Source of the DNA: Chromatiaceae bacterium
GTDB lineage: Bacteria > Pseudomonadota > Gammaproteobacteria > Chromatiales > Chromatiaceae
Length of the DNA: 64,000 bases
Direction of reading: 5' to 3'
Assembly: GCA_016714645.1 (NCBI GenBank)
Contig: JADKCI010000001.1
Span: forward strand, 62,001-126,000
Position numbers and translations under genes: made by a program. Below are positions 39,322 to 49,016 of this stretch, piece after piece. The notes beneath the pieces are model-generated. The model did not search any database. It saw only the letters and a list, made by a program, of their open reading frames with translations, and was not told where the DNA came from. Position 1 is the stretch's first letter. Each line of letters starts with the position of its first letter.

Positions 39322-39834
39322 ATGTCTAGAGAACTCCAACTGCTACGCCACGCTAAATCCGACTGGGAAACGGACGCCCTGAGTGATTTCGACCGCCCCC
39401 TGGCCAAGCGGGGCCTCAAGGATGCCCCCGGTATCGGCGCCTGGCTGCTGGAAGAGGGCCTGGTGCCCGACCTGGTGGTCAGTTCACCAGCCCAGCGCGC
39501 CAAGGAGACCGCGCTCCTGGTGTGCGCGGCCATGGATTACCACAAAAAGCACATCCTCTGGCAGGAGGAACTCTATGCGGCCGAGGTCTCCGCCCTCCTC
39601 GACGCTCTCGCTACCTGCCGGACCAAGCCCCGCGCCGTGATGCTCATCGGCCACAATCCGGGCATGGAAGAGCTGATGCGCTATCTGCTGGGGGACGCGG
39701 TGGAGACACCCCCGGATGGCAAACTCCTGCCCACCTCGACCCTCGCCCGCCTGGAGATGCCCAAGGACTGGCGCAAGCTGGCGCCCGGCAGCGCCAAGCT
39801 GCTCGGCGTGCGCCGGCCCCGCCGGGCGGACTGA
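39322..39834 (+). CDS. sixA: Phosphohistidine phosphatase SixA
   Basis: 170 residues. N-terminal LLRHAKSDWE contains the RHG-type catalytic His of the histidine phosphatase family, and VMLIGHNPGMEEL the second His. SixA removes phosphate from phosphohistidine domains, including, in E. coli, the nitrogen-PTS protein NPr. Followed 35 bp later by the formate dehydrogenase genes on the same strand. Confidence 0.9.
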   Translation: MSRELQLLRHAKSDWETDALSDFDRPLAKRGLKDAPGIGAWLLEEGLVPDLVVSSPAQRAKETALLVCAAMDYHKKHILWQEELYAAEVSALLDALATCRTKPRAVMLIGHNPGMEELMRYLLGDAVETPPDGKLLPTSTLARLEMPKDWRKLAPGSAKLLGVRRPRRAD

Positions 39835-39869
39835 TGGCCGCCCCTGCTCAAGCCCGTCGTTAGCGCCGC

Positions 39870-41513
39870 GTGTCCCAAAACCTCAGGGGTCTTTCCGCCC
39901 GGAAAGGCCTGGACAGGAGCCTCTACGCGGCGACCCAGCAGGCCTTGCGGCCAGACGGCGGTCGGCGTTTCGCCGAGATCGCGGCGGAATTCCTGGTGAG
40001 CGAGGCTAGCCTGATTGGGGCCAGCGCCTCTTATGACTTTCCGCAACTCGACCAGGCCGGAAAAAAGGTCCTCCTGTGCGAGGGTACCGCCTGCCGGGTA
40101 TCCGGCAGGCAAGCAAGCCTCCAGGCCGCCCTGTCCGGACACTTCAGTGAGGCCGAGATAGGCCATGTCACCTGTCTCGGCCATTGTCATCGCAACGATG
40201 CCTTCCTTTACGATCAGGCCACCTGGACCCGGGAGGACCTGGCCTTACTGGACAGGCCCGGCACCCCATCTCCCGCCCCCAAACCGGTCCCCACCGGCAC
40301 ACTGGCCGCGCCGAGCGTCCTCCTCGCCCCCCTCCCGCCGCTCGCGGCTTATTACGCCCCGCTGCTCGCCCTGAAGGGAGCGCCCGCACCCGCCCTGAGC
40401 GAGATCAAGGCGTCCGGGCTGCGTGGACGCGGGGGCGCCGGCTTCCCCTTCCACCTCAAGGTGAAGGCCGCCCGCGAGGCCGTGAGTGACCAGAAGTATG
40501 TCGTCTGCAATGCCGACGAGGGCGACCCGGGGGCCTACTCCGACAAGTGGCTGCTGGAAGAGCGACCCCATGCGGTCCTGGCCGGCATGATGGCCATCGG
40601 CGCTATCATCGGCGCCGATACCGGCGTCCTCTACATCCGCGGTGAGTATCCCGAGTCGCTCGCGGCCATCCGGGCGGCCATCGGCGAACTGGATGCCCTT
40701 GACCTCCCGGGGGACGGGCGGCGCGGCGCCGGGTCCGCCTTTCGCTTTCAGGTCATCGCGGGCGCGGGGGCCTACATCTGCGGGGAGGAGACCGCCCTGC
40801 TGAACTCCATCGAGGGCCTGAGGCCCGAGGTCCGGGTCCGGCCGCCCTTCCCCACCAGCCATGGCCTGTTCGGCAAACCCACCCTCCTCAGCAACGTCGA
40901 GACCCTGGCCAATCTGCCTTATATCCTGACGGCCGGTGGCGAGGCCTACGCGGCCCAAGGCCTGGCACGTTGTACCGGCACCAAGCTGGTCTCCCTGGAC
41001 GGCGGCTTCAATCGCCCCGGCGTTTACGAGGTACCGATGGGGACCCCCCTGCGCCAGGTCCTCGACGGCCTGGGCGGCGGCACCCGCTACCCCGTCAAGG
41101 CCTTCCAGATCGGCGGCCCCCTGGGTGGCCTGGTACCCGTCGCCCAGGTGGACAGCCTGACCCTCGACTTCGAGGCCTTCGCCGCGGCGGGTTTTCTGCT
41201 CGGCCACGCCGGCATCGTCGCCATTCCCGAGCGGTTTCCCCTGGCCGAACTCCTCGCCCACCTCTTCGCCTTCACGGCGCGGGAGTCCTGTGGCAAATGC
41301 TTCCCCTGCCGCATCGGCGCGCGACGCGGCCAGGAGTTGGTCGAGGGTGCCATCCGCCAGGGCACCCGGATCGACCCCAGGCTCTTCGTGGACCTGCTCG
41401 AAACCCTGGAGCTGGGTTCCCTCTGCGCCCTCGGTGGCGGCCTGCCCCTGCCGGTCCGTAATGCCCTGACCTACTTTGGCGACGAACTCGCTCCGCTGTT
41501 CCTTGATGCCTGA
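39870..41513 (+). CDS. fdsB: NAD-type formate dehydrogenase beta subunit (FdsB-like)
   Basis: 547 residues starting at GTG 39870. N-terminal thioredoxin-like [2Fe-2S] domain with CEGTAC and CLGHCH; then a NuoF-like flavin/NADH domain with LRGRGGAGFP and NADEGDPGAYSD; then ESCGKCFPCRIG with a later Cys for a [4Fe-4S] cluster. It passes electrons between the alpha subunit and NAD. A separate fdsG or fdsD gene is not present, so the N-terminal domain may stand in for the gamma subunit. Reads into fdsA after 78 bp. Confidence 0.87.
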   Translation: MSQNLRGLSARKGLDRSLYAATQQALRPDGGRRFAEIAAEFLVSEASLIGASASYDFPQLDQAGKKVLLCEGTACRVSGRQASLQAALSGHFSEAEIGHVTCLGHCHRNDAFLYDQATWTREDLALLDRPGTPSPAPKPVPTGTLAAPSVLLAPLPPLAAYYAPLLALKGAPAPALSEIKASGLRGRGGAGFPFHLKVKAAREAVSDQKYVVCNADEGDPGAYSDKWLLEERPHAVLAGMMAIGAIIGADTGVLYIRGEYPESLAAIRAAIGELDALDLPGDGRRGAGSAFRFQVIAGAGAYICGEETALLNSIEGLRPEVRVRPPFPTSHGLFGKPTLLSNVETLANLPYILTAGGEAYAAQGLARCTGTKLVSLDGGFNRPGVYEVPMGTPLRQVLDGLGGGTRYPVKAFQIGGPLGGLVPVAQVDSLTLDFEAFAAAGFLLGHAGIVAIPERFPLAELLAHLFAFTARESCGKCFPCRIGARRGQELVEGAIRQGTRIDPRLFVDLLETLELGSLCALGGGLPLPVRNALTYFGDELAPLFLDA

Positions 41514-41591
41514 CCAGGAAAGCGGGGCGCTAGTGGTCGGCACCGGGCCAATTTGACTCACGCGACTGACACCTTGCCAAGGGCCAGGGAC

Positions 41592-44333
41592 ATGGAAAAC
41601 ACCGCCTACATCGACAACCGGCCCTTCGCCATCATCCCTGGCGAGACCCTGCTCGAGTTCGTGCGCCGGCACCGGGGCCAGGACCTCATCCCCACCCTCT
41701 GCCAGGCCGACAACCTGGAGAATTACGGCTCCTGCCGCCTCTGCTCCGTGGAGGTGGCTCAGGCCCCGAACGGCCCCGCCCGGGTGCTGGCCGCCTGCCA
41801 TACGCCGGTCGCGCCGGGTCAATACCTCTATCCCGCCAGCGAGCGGATTCGGCGGCTGCGCCAGAACATCCTCGAACTGGTGCTTTCCGATTACCCCGCC
41901 GACCGCATCCAGCCGGCTCCGGGCCAGCTCCCCACCGCCTTCCAGCGGACCCTCGCCACCCTCGGCAGCCCGGCGGTGCGCTATCCCCCGGGCGCCCGCC
42001 ATCCCGCCCCGGCCCCGGACCTCGGCCACCCCTACATCCGGGCCGACATGGCCGAATGCATCGGCTGCTACCGCTGCGTCCGGGCCTGCGACGAATTGCA
42101 GGCCGGCCAGGTCCTGGCGGTCGCCGGACGCGGGCTCGCGGCCCGGGTCATCGCCGGGGCCGACCAGTCCTTCAGCGACTCCCCCTGCGTCGCCTGTGGC
42201 GCCTGCGTCCAGACCTGCCCCACCAACGCCCTCACCGACCGTTATGGCACCAAGACCGCCCCCTACGACCGGCAAGTCCGCACCCTCTGCACCTACTGCG
42301 GGGTCGGCTGCAACCTGGAGGTCAAGGTCAGGGATGGCCAGATCCAGGGCATCCAGGGCGCCGAGGACGCCGCCGTCAACCGGGGCCACACCTGCGTCAA
42401 GGGCCGCTTCGCCTTTGGATTTCACCGCCACCCCGACCGGTTGACGGCGCCCCTGATCCGCAGGGACGGCCAGCTCCAGCCGGCGACCTGGGACGAGGCC
42501 CTGGACTACAGCGCCCGCCGCTTCCAGGAGATCAAGGATTGCCACGGCCCGGATGCCCTGGCCGGCATCTCCTCCGCCCGCTGCACCAACGAAGAAAACT
42601 ACCTGATGCAGAAGTTCTTCCGGGTGGTGATCGGCACCAACAACATCGACGGCTGCGCCCGGGTCTGCCACGCCCCCACCGCCCTGGGCATGCAGTGGAC
42701 CCTGGGCACCGGCGCCGCCACCAACTCGGTGGCAGACCTCGACCAGACGGCCTGCATCCTGATCATTGGCGCCAACCCGACCGCGGCCCACCCGGTCACC
42801 GGCGCCCGCATCAAGGCGCTGGTCCAGCGCGGCGTGCCCCTCATCGTCATCGACCCCCTGCGCACCGAGCTGGCTCGCCATGCCCAGTACCACCTGCGCC
42901 CCCGGCCGGGGACCAACCTGGCGGTGCTCAACCTCTTCGCCCGCGCCATTCTCGACGCGGGCCTCGTCGATCAGGACTTTATCGCCCGCCGCACCGAGGG
43001 CTGGGAAGCCTTTGCCGCTCACCTGCAAGGCCTGGACGTCACCGCCCAGACGCGCCTCTGCGGCGTCGCCTGGGACCTGATCCAGGCCGCCGCCCGCGCC
43101 TACGCCGCCGCCCCGGCGGCCATGGAGTTCCACGGCCTGGGGGTCACCGAGCACTGGCAAGGCACCAAGGCCGTCGCCCTCATCGCCGCCATCGCCCTCA
43201 TGACCGGTAACCTCGGCAAGCCCGGCGCCGGGGTCAATCCCCTGCGCGGCCAGAACAATGTTCAGGGCGCCGCCGACATGGGCGTCCAGCCCCACCAGGG
43301 CCCGGGCTACCTGGCGGTGGATGACCCTCAGGTCCAGGCCCGCTACCAGGACTTCTACGGCGTCGCCTTCCCCAACAAGCCAGGCTACAAGATCCCCGAG
43401 ATGTTCGCCGCCAGCACCCGGGGCGACCTCAAGGCCCTGTGGATCATGGGCGAGGACCTGCTGCGCACCGACCCCAACACCTGCCAGGTCCGTCATGCCC
43501 TCTCCGGCCTGGAATTCCTGGTGGTCCAGGAGCTCTTTCTCACCGACACCGCCCAGTTGGCGGACGTCGTCTTCCCGGCCTCCTCCTGTTTCGAAAAGGA
43601 GGGCACCTTCACCAACGCCGAGCGCCGCATCCAACGGGTGCGCCAGGTCATCCCACCCCTGGCCGGCACCCGGCCCGATGGCCAGATCGTCATCGACTTG
43701 ATGCGGCGCATGGGCTACCCCCAGGCAGCCTACTCGGCGCCGGACCTCTTGCGGGAGATCGCCGGCATCGTCCCCTTCTTCCAGGGGGTCCGCTGGGAGG
43801 AGCTGGGCGACCAGGGCAAACAGTGGCCGGTGGCCGCGGACGGCACCGATACCGCCATCCTGCATCGCGATACCTTCAAGGGCGGCCTGGGCCGCTTTCA
43901 GGTCTGGGATTTCGAGGAGACGGCGGAACTGGCGACTCATGGGACCGATTACCCCTTCATCCTCACCACCGGCCGGCTGCTGGAGCATTACAACAGCGGC
44001 ACCATGACCCGCCGTACCCCCAACGCCGAACTGGTCGGGGAGGACCTCCTCTATGTCCATCCCGACGACGCCCGGGCCAAGCAGATTGCCCACGGCGATA
44101 GCGTCCGCCTCCGCTCCCCCCGGGCCGAGACGCTGATGCGGGTCGCGCTATCCGATATCGTCAAACCTGGCGTCCTCTACACCACCTTCCATTTCCCCGA
44201 GGTAGCCATCAACCACCTCACCAGCGACGTGGGCGACGAATTCACCCTTACCCCCGAGTTCAAGGTGGTCGCCGTGGACTTTGAGCGGGCGTTCCCCGGA
44301 CCAGGCAAGCTACCCGCCTGGCCCGAAGGCTAG
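41592..44333 (+). CDS. fdsA: Molybdenum/tungsten formate dehydrogenase alpha subunit (FdsA-like)
   Basis: 913 residues from the ATG at 41592 preceded by AGGGA (a TTG at 41553 also opens the frame). Order: [2Fe-2S] domain (TLCQADN, GSCRLC), a His-containing cluster motif, two [4Fe-4S] motifs (CIGCYRCVRAC and CVACGACVQTCP), then LCTYCGVGCN and the bis-MGD catalytic domains. The active-site residue is Cys359 in CARVCHAP, so this is a cysteine, not selenocysteine, enzyme. With FdsB it would oxidise formate with NAD, or reduce CO2, in the cytoplasm. Chaperone genes such as fdhD are not in view. Confidence 0.92.
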   Translation: MENTAYIDNRPFAIIPGETLLEFVRRHRGQDLIPTLCQADNLENYGSCRLCSVEVAQAPNGPARVLAACHTPVAPGQYLYPASERIRRLRQNILELVLSDYPADRIQPAPGQLPTAFQRTLATLGSPAVRYPPGARHPAPAPDLGHPYIRADMAECIGCYRCVRACDELQAGQVLAVAGRGLAARVIAGADQSFSDSPCVACGACVQTCPTNALTDRYGTKTAPYDRQVRTLCTYCGVGCNLEVKVRDGQIQGIQGAEDAAVNRGHTCVKGRFAFGFHRHPDRLTAPLIRRDGQLQPATWDEALDYSARRFQEIKDCHGPDALAGISSARCTNEENYLMQKFFRVVIGTNNIDGCARVCHAPTALGMQWTLGTGAATNSVADLDQTACILIIGANPTAAHPVTGARIKALVQRGVPLIVIDPLRTELARHAQYHLRPRPGTNLAVLNLFARAILDAGLVDQDFIARRTEGWEAFAAHLQGLDVTAQTRLCGVAWDLIQAAARAYAAAPAAMEFHGLGVTEHWQGTKAVALIAAIALMTGNLGKPGAGVNPLRGQNNVQGAADMGVQPHQGPGYLAVDDPQVQARYQDFYGVAFPNKPGYKIPEMFAASTRGDLKALWIMGEDLLRTDPNTCQVRHALSGLEFLVVQELFLTDTAQLADVVFPASSCFEKEGTFTNAERRIQRVRQVIPPLAGTRPDGQIVIDLMRRMGYPQAAYSAPDLLREIAGIVPFFQGVRWEELGDQGKQWPVAADGTDTAILHRDTFKGGLGRFQVWDFEETAELATHGTDYPFILTTGRLLEHYNSGTMTRRTPNAELVGEDLLYVHPDDARAKQIAHGDSVRLRSPRAETLMRVALSDIVKPGVLYTTFHFPEVAINHLTSDVGDEFTLTPEFKVVAVDFERAFPGPGKLPAWPEG

Positions 44334-44336
44334 CCC

Positions 44337-44423
44337 GATGGCGCGCGCAAGAACGATTGCGAGCGCAACGCCGCCAAGCGGCTGCTCACAGAGTTGCGCC
44401 GCGCGCATCCGCACCTGAAGCCT
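44337..44423 (+). pseudogene. Short transposase fragment
   Basis: Right after fdsA one frame reads DGARKNDCERNAAKRLL and TELRRAHPHLK, a motif of DDE transposases where DGxKKNDCE precedes a helical stretch. It is under 30 codons, with no start or rest of gene. 44424-44580 shows nothing further. Confidence 0.5.
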
Positions 44424-44580
44424 TCGCATCGCCGCCAGGCGGCAAGGGGTGCGCCGTGCCCGCATCGGCTCATTACTGCCAAGTGGCTGTCTGCCTCGGC
44501 TGTGCATTCAGCGAGCGGGAATTGCTGCTAAAAGCAGGCTGCGGTTGACTGTTACCGGTATTCTGGAGCATGCTCCGGGC

Positions 44581-45204
44581 ATGGAGACAACCCAACAATC
44601 CATCCTTGATCTTGCGCGGACCCGCGGGCTCCTCCGTCCCCTGGACCTGACCGCCCACGGGCTGCCCCGGGCCTCGCTGACCCGGCTGGTGCGCCAGGGT
44701 CGGCTCGCCCGGGTTGGGCGCGGGCTCTACTCCCTCCCGGACCGCGAGGTGTCGGAGCACGCCGCCCTGGCCGAGGTCGCCCGCATGCACCCCCGAGCCG
44801 TGGTCTGCCTACTCTCGGCGCTACGCTTCCACGACATCACGACCCAAGCCCCCTTCGAGGTTTGGCTCGCCATCCCGAACAAGGCCCGCCCCCCGCGCCT
44901 GGACAGCCTGCATCTCTCTGGGCCGCTGCGCACCGTGCGGTTCTCCGATGCCGGCCTAACCGAGGGCGTCGAAGAGCACATGATCGACGAGGTGCCGGTG
45001 CGCATCACCGGGGTGGCGAGGACCGTGGCGGACTGCTTCAAATACCGCAACAAGATCGGACTGGACGTGGCCCTAGAGGCGCTGAAGGATGTCCTGGGAC
45101 GTGATGGCCAGGCGCGCCGGGCGGGCATCGACGAGATCTGGCGCTACGCCCAGATTGATCGGGTCGCCAACGTCATGCGCCCCTACCTGGAGAGCCTGGC
45201 GTGA
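44581..45204 (+). CDS. abiEi: AbiEi-type antitoxin / transcriptional repressor
   Basis: 207 residues. The N-terminal winged helix (ILDLARTRGLLRPLDLTAHG and GRLARVGRGLYSLPD) is the hallmark of AbiEi proteins, and VRITGVARTVADCFKYRNKI is a typical C-terminal motif. AbiEi represses its operon and counteracts AbiEii in this type IV toxin-antitoxin and abortive-infection system. Its TGA overlaps the GTG start of abiEii (GTGA). Confidence 0.92.
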   Translation: METTQQSILDLARTRGLLRPLDLTAHGLPRASLTRLVRQGRLARVGRGLYSLPDREVSEHAALAEVARMHPRAVVCLLSALRFHDITTQAPFEVWLAIPNKARPPRLDSLHLSGPLRTVRFSDAGLTEGVEEHMIDEVPVRITGVARTVADCFKYRNKIGLDVALEALKDVLGRDGQARRAGIDEIWRYAQIDRVANVMRPYLESLA

Positions 45205-46130
45205 CGGGGCTGGACATCGGTGCGTCCATCCGCGCCCGGTTGCTCAACAAGGCGAAGGCCGAGGGTCAGGACTTCAACCTAGTCCTGACCCGCTATGCCC
45301 TGGAGCGCCTGTTGTACCGCCTGGGTAGCTCCAGCCACGCGGAGCGCTTCCTCCTCAAGGGCGCCTTGCTGTTCGACTTGTGGTTCGACATCCCCCACCG
45401 CCCGACCCGTGACGTGGACCTCCTGGGGTTCGGCCCGGCGGAGATCCCGATCCTGGAGGCGGTCTTCCGCGACCTGTGCGCCGCCGCCAGCGAGCCCGAC
45501 GACGGTATTCGCTTTCAGGCAGAGACGGTCCGCGGCGGGGAGATCCGCAAGGAGGCCAACTATGCCGGCATCCGCGTCACCCTGGTCGGGCTTCTGGCGG
45601 GCGCACGTTGTTCGGTGCAGGTCGATGTCGGCTTCGGCGACGCGGTGACGCCCGCCCCGGAGCCGGTCGATTACCCGGTCATGCTCCCCGAGCTACCGGC
45701 CCCCAGACTTCGCGCCTACCCGCGCTACACCGTGGTCGCCGAGAAGTTCGAGGCCCTGGTCACGCTGGGCATCGCCAACAGCCGCATGAAAGACTACTTC
45801 GACCTGTGGGTCCTGGCCTGCCAGGCGGACTTCGACGGGGACATTCTCACCCAGGCGATCCACGCGACCTTCGACCGGCGCGCAACCACGCTCCCCGATG
45901 GGGTACCCTTCGGTCTCACCGAGGACTTCGCCCAGGACCGCCAGAAACAGACCCAGTGGAGGGCCTTCCTCGCCAAGAATGCCCTCGCCCCGGTGCTGCT
46001 CGCTGATGTCCTGGACCTGCTGCGGCGCTTCCTGCTGCCGCCGCTGAACGCCGCCAGTGACGGCACTTCGCTGGTTGATCACTGGCAAGCCAGCGGCGAC
46101 TGGCGCCGCCCGTGGCGGGGAGCCAATTGA
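45201..46130 (+). CDS. abiEii: AbiEii-type nucleotidyltransferase toxin
   Basis: 309 residues with GTG start. FLLKGALLFDLWFD followed by RPTRDVDLLGFG gives the Gly and the Asp-x-Asp of the DUF1814 nucleotidyltransferase fold, and KFEALVTLGIANSRMKDYFD is the conserved C-terminal part. Related toxins modify tRNA acceptor ends or bind GTP. Intact, translationally coupled to its antitoxin, and followed after 49 bp by IS481-like copy 3. Confidence 0.92.
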   Translation: MTGLDIGASIRARLLNKAKAEGQDFNLVLTRYALERLLYRLGSSSHAERFLLKGALLFDLWFDIPHRPTRDVDLLGFGPAEIPILEAVFRDLCAAASEPDDGIRFQAETVRGGEIRKEANYAGIRVTLVGLLAGARCSVQVDVGFGDAVTPAPEPVDYPVMLPELPAPRLRAYPRYTVVAEKFEALVTLGIANSRMKDYFDLWVLACQADFDGDILTQAIHATFDRRATTLPDGVPFGLTEDFAQDRQKQTQWRAFLAKNALAPVLLADVLDLLRRFLLPPLNAASDGTSLVDHWQASGDWRRPWRGAN

Positions 46131-46179
46131 CCGTATCCGCACATACAATGCGGTGCATGACATCCACGAGGAGATCCAC

Positions 46180-47278
46180 TGTCCAGTCCCGTGTGATTAT
46201 ATGCCGAGACGGAGTTATCCGTTATTCTTAGCCAGGGAGGTGCTGCGCCTCTTGAGAGAAGAGGCACGCACGACGTCGCAACGAGCCACCCGGAGACCGG
46301 CCTACGATGAATCTGAACCTGCATAAGAACGCGCGCACCACCCCGGCCATCCGCCAGGAACTGCGCGAATCCACCCAGTCAGAGCGCGAACTGGCGCGCG
46401 AGTACCATCTGAACCGCGCCACGGTGCGCCAATGGCGGCGCCGTGATAACGGTCAGGATGCCTCACATCGTCCCCATCGCCTGCACACCACGCTCACCCC
46501 GGCCCAGGAGCTGGTCGTCGTCGAGTTGCGTAAAACCTTGCTCCTGCCCCTGGATGACCTGCTGGCGGTGACGCGCGAGTTCCTCAATCCCGCGGTCTCG
46601 CGTTCGGGTCTGGATCGCTGCCTGCGGCGGCAGGGCGTCTCGCACCTCCAGGCCCTAATTCCCCAGCCGGAAGCCGACGAGCAACCAACGAAAACCACTA
46701 AGGATTATGAACCTGGCTTCGTCCATGTCGATGTCAAGTATCTGCCACAGATGCCGGACGAAGACGCACATCGCTAGCTGTTCGTCGGCATCGATCGCGC
46801 CTCACGCGGGGTGTACGTGGAGATTCTCGGCGAGAAAACCGCCGTGAATGCGGCCAGTTTCCTGCAGCGACTCGTCGCGAAGGCCCCCTTCCCGGTGCAA
46901 AAAGTCCTGACCGATAATGGCCAGGAATTCACCGATCGCTTCTGCGCCACCGGCGAACGTGACCCCACCGGGCGTCATCGCTTTGATCGCACTTGCGAGA
47001 GCCACAACATCGACCACCGCCTCATCAAGCCCCGTCATCCCCAGACCAACGGCAGGGTCGAGCGCTGCAATGGCCGCATCAGCGCGGTGCTGGCCACCAC
47101 CCGCTTCGATTCGGCCCAGCGCCTGGAGGACACCCTGAGCCGCTATGTGCGCCTGTATAATCATCACATTCCCCAGCGCGCGTTAGGGCACATCGCGCCG
47201 GTTCAGGCCCTGCAAGATTGGCAGGAGAAATGCCCAGAGCTGTTCAAAAAGAAGGTATATAATCTCACGGGTCTTGAC
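46180..47278 (+). mobile_element. IS481-like insertion sequence, copy 3 (inactive)
   Basis: Left terminal repeat TGTCCAGTCCCGTGTGATTA at 46180 and right end 47253-47278 reading, reversed, TGTCAAGACCCGTGAGATTA: 22 of 26 bases agree. It is more divergent from copies 1 and 2 than they are from each other, with a slightly longer leader before the transposase gene. Confidence 0.85.
46307..47260 (+). pseudogene. IS481-like transposase with in-frame stop
   Basis: Begins MNLNLHKNARTTPAIRQ and stays in one frame throughout, but the Tyr codon in AHRYL of the intact copy is TAG here (46775-46777). The catalytic part continues at once with LFVGIDRAS through LTDNGQEFTD and NGRVERCNGR. The native stop near the right end is also lost, so the frame runs on past the IS. 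Nonsense suppression would be needed for activity. Confidence 0.88.
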
Positions 47279-47280
47279 AC

Positions 47281-47850
47281 CTATTCATATCCCTTTCCCG
47301 CGGCGCTCCTGTTGCGCCCTGGCCTGGGACAGCAGGGCTCGCGTGGCCTCGTAAGAGGCTTGGCAAAAGAGCACAAAAGCCGACTCAAGCCTAGGGTTGG
47401 GCCAGACGCCGGTATGGCCGCCAAGCTGTCCGGCCTGGACTTGGTAGGCAGCCAGGGTATCGATATACCGCTTACGGTCCTTCAGTTCGATCACCACCGG
47501 CAAATGGCCGGAGTGCAACAGTGGCAGGTTCGCGAGCAGGCGGGCCATGCGCCCATTACCGTCCCAGAAGGGATGGATGTGGACAAAGCCCAGATGGAGC
47601 CGGGCATAAGCGGCCAGGGCCTCATCCTCGCTCAGGGGCTTGACGCAAAAGCGGTTCAATGCCGTCAACCAGGTCGCCATGAGCAGGGGCACATCACCGG
47701 GCATGGCCCACCACTTCCTGATGGTCCTTGATCGGTTTGCCCCCGACCCTCAACCCTTCCTCGATGACAAACTGGGGCTCCCCCAGGGTCAGGGTATTAC
47801 CTTAGGGCGCGGTGGAACCGTGGGTCCAGAGATCCCGCACCCTGGCCAAC
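47281..47850 (-). pseudogene. Broken Fic gene (second copy)
   Basis: Minus-strand 47285-47704 encodes the Fic core with HPFWDGNGRMARLL, nearly identical to the intact gene at 49017-49835. About 200 bp are then missing, and the N-terminal part (TFVIEEGLRVGGKP-like) follows in a remnant with an in-frame stop just before GNTLTL. It appears to be a direct duplicate of fic that suffered deletion. The segment to 48082 has no gene I recognise. Confidence 0.8.
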
Positions 47851-48082
47851 GGCAATACCCCGTACGCGCATGTTGCGCTGACCCCGACGCGCGTCGCGCC
47901 GGGACAGGCGGGGCACGCCGACCTGACCCCGGAGCCTGGTTTGAACAGGACAGCTAAATGGTGACGCCTTTTTCCCCGCCGCTTTTCCCCGCCTTTTCCC
48001 CTTTCCTCAGGGCAGACGCTGGGTCTGCGCGGAAACGGCGCTCCCATGGCAGTCTGGCTGGGTCTGCCAGTTCCGGCCCCAT

Positions 48083-48571
48083 TCATTCCCCGACCCGTCG
48101 CAGTACGGTCTCGATCACCTGGGCCGAAATGCGGAAGTCGGAGCCATGCAGCCGCGCGAACACCTCCCGCGCCGACCCGATCAGCCCCCTTGCCTTCGCC
48201 ATACCGATGATCGCGGCGGTGCCGGCCACGCACAGGCCGCGCTCGGTGGCGATCGCCCGGCCGGCCCGCTCGTCTATCAATAGCAGGCTGGGCTCTGGAC
48301 TGGCGAGGGCAATGCGGATGCAGGCCGCCTCGCCTTCGTCGAGATCCGGAAGCTCCGGACCCATCGGCGGCGGGTCGCTCTCGCGCAGCCAGCCTGCTGC
48401 CTCCGCGGCCAGGATCACCCTTTCATCCGGTAGGCCCCGGTTCGGCAAGACCTCCCGGCGGACCTCGGGGGGCATCCAGACCACGCCGAACAGGGCACCG
48501 AGCCAGGCCAGGCCGTCGACCCGGGCCAGCCCGATCAAGGGGCTCGCATCGGTCAGGACGAGGCGAGCCAT
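48083..48571 (-). CDS. DUF3368 PIN-like toxin
   Basis: 162 residues. Starts MARLVLTDASPLIGLARV, with the first PIN-type Asp, and has LDEGEAACIRIAL (conserved Glu) and LLIDERAGRAIA (second Asp), then TAAIIGMAKARG: the DUF3368 pattern of putative PIN-fold nucleases. It starts inside the end of the upstream antitoxin gene (19-nt overlap), the usual gene order of UPF0175/DUF3368 modules. Confidence 0.85.
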   Translation of the reverse strand: MARLVLTDASPLIGLARVDGLAWLGALFGVVWMPPEVRREVLPNRGLPDERVILAAEAAGWLRESDPPPMGPELPDLDEGEAACIRIALASPEPSLLLIDERAGRAIATERGLCVAGTAAIIGMAKARGLIGSAREVFARLHGSDFRISAQVIETVLRRVGE

Positions 48572-48897
48572 GACTCCAGGGTGTCCAGGTCCCGCGTCGC
48601 CTCGTCCGCATCCAGGCTCACTACGGCAATGCCGAGGCGGGAGACGTGGGCCACGAAGTCGCCGAGGGGCATCTCGGCCAGATGGGCAGCCCGCGCCAGG
48701 GACAGATTCCCGTCGCGGAACAGTGCCGTGGCCAACGCGGGCTTGACGCCCTTAGCGTTCAGAACGCCGGCCAGCTCGATCCCGACCATCAGGGCATCGG
48801 GCTTGTCGCGGTTCAACACCACGACGACGCCCTGGTGGCACTTACGCAGGGCCTCGCTGGGGTTATTCTTGAGCCCACTGACGTTGACCGTCTCCAT
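48553..48897 (-). CDS. UPF0175-type antitoxin with Phd-like N-terminus
   Basis: 114 residues. METVNVSGLKNNPSEALRKC and VVVLNRDKPDALMVG match a Phd/YefM-type DNA-binding N-terminus; LATALFRDGNLSLARAAHLA and MPLGDFVAHVSRLGI match UPF0175. The fusion of both halves in one antitoxin is seen in this family. Promoter should lie in 48898-48960, where TTCCATAGGAAGAAGCATAA is AT-richer than the surroundings. Confidence 0.82.
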   Translation of the reverse strand: METVNVSGLKNNPSEALRKCHQGVVVVLNRDKPDALMVGIELAGVLNAKGVKPALATALFRDGNLSLARAAHLAEMPLGDFVAHVSRLGIAVVSLDADEATRDLDTLESWLASS

Positions 48898-49016
48898 GCC
48901 TAGCTCCCATGGGAATGTTCCATAGGAAGAAGCATAACAGCAAACCCCGATGCGCCAGTCCCCAAGAAAACAGGTCGCCTCGCGACTCTAGGTGCCTCTG
49001 GAAGTGACTCCCCTAT

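Noticed and set aside
42660..42668. Possible selenocysteine site in the formate dehydrogenase
   Set aside because: The active-site codon is TGC (Cys359), not TGA, so no recoding is needed.
40245..44093. 1,282-codon minus-strand open frame
   Set aside because: Antisense shadow of the formate dehydrogenase genes; its sequence shows only compositional Gly/Val/Asp runs and no domain motif.
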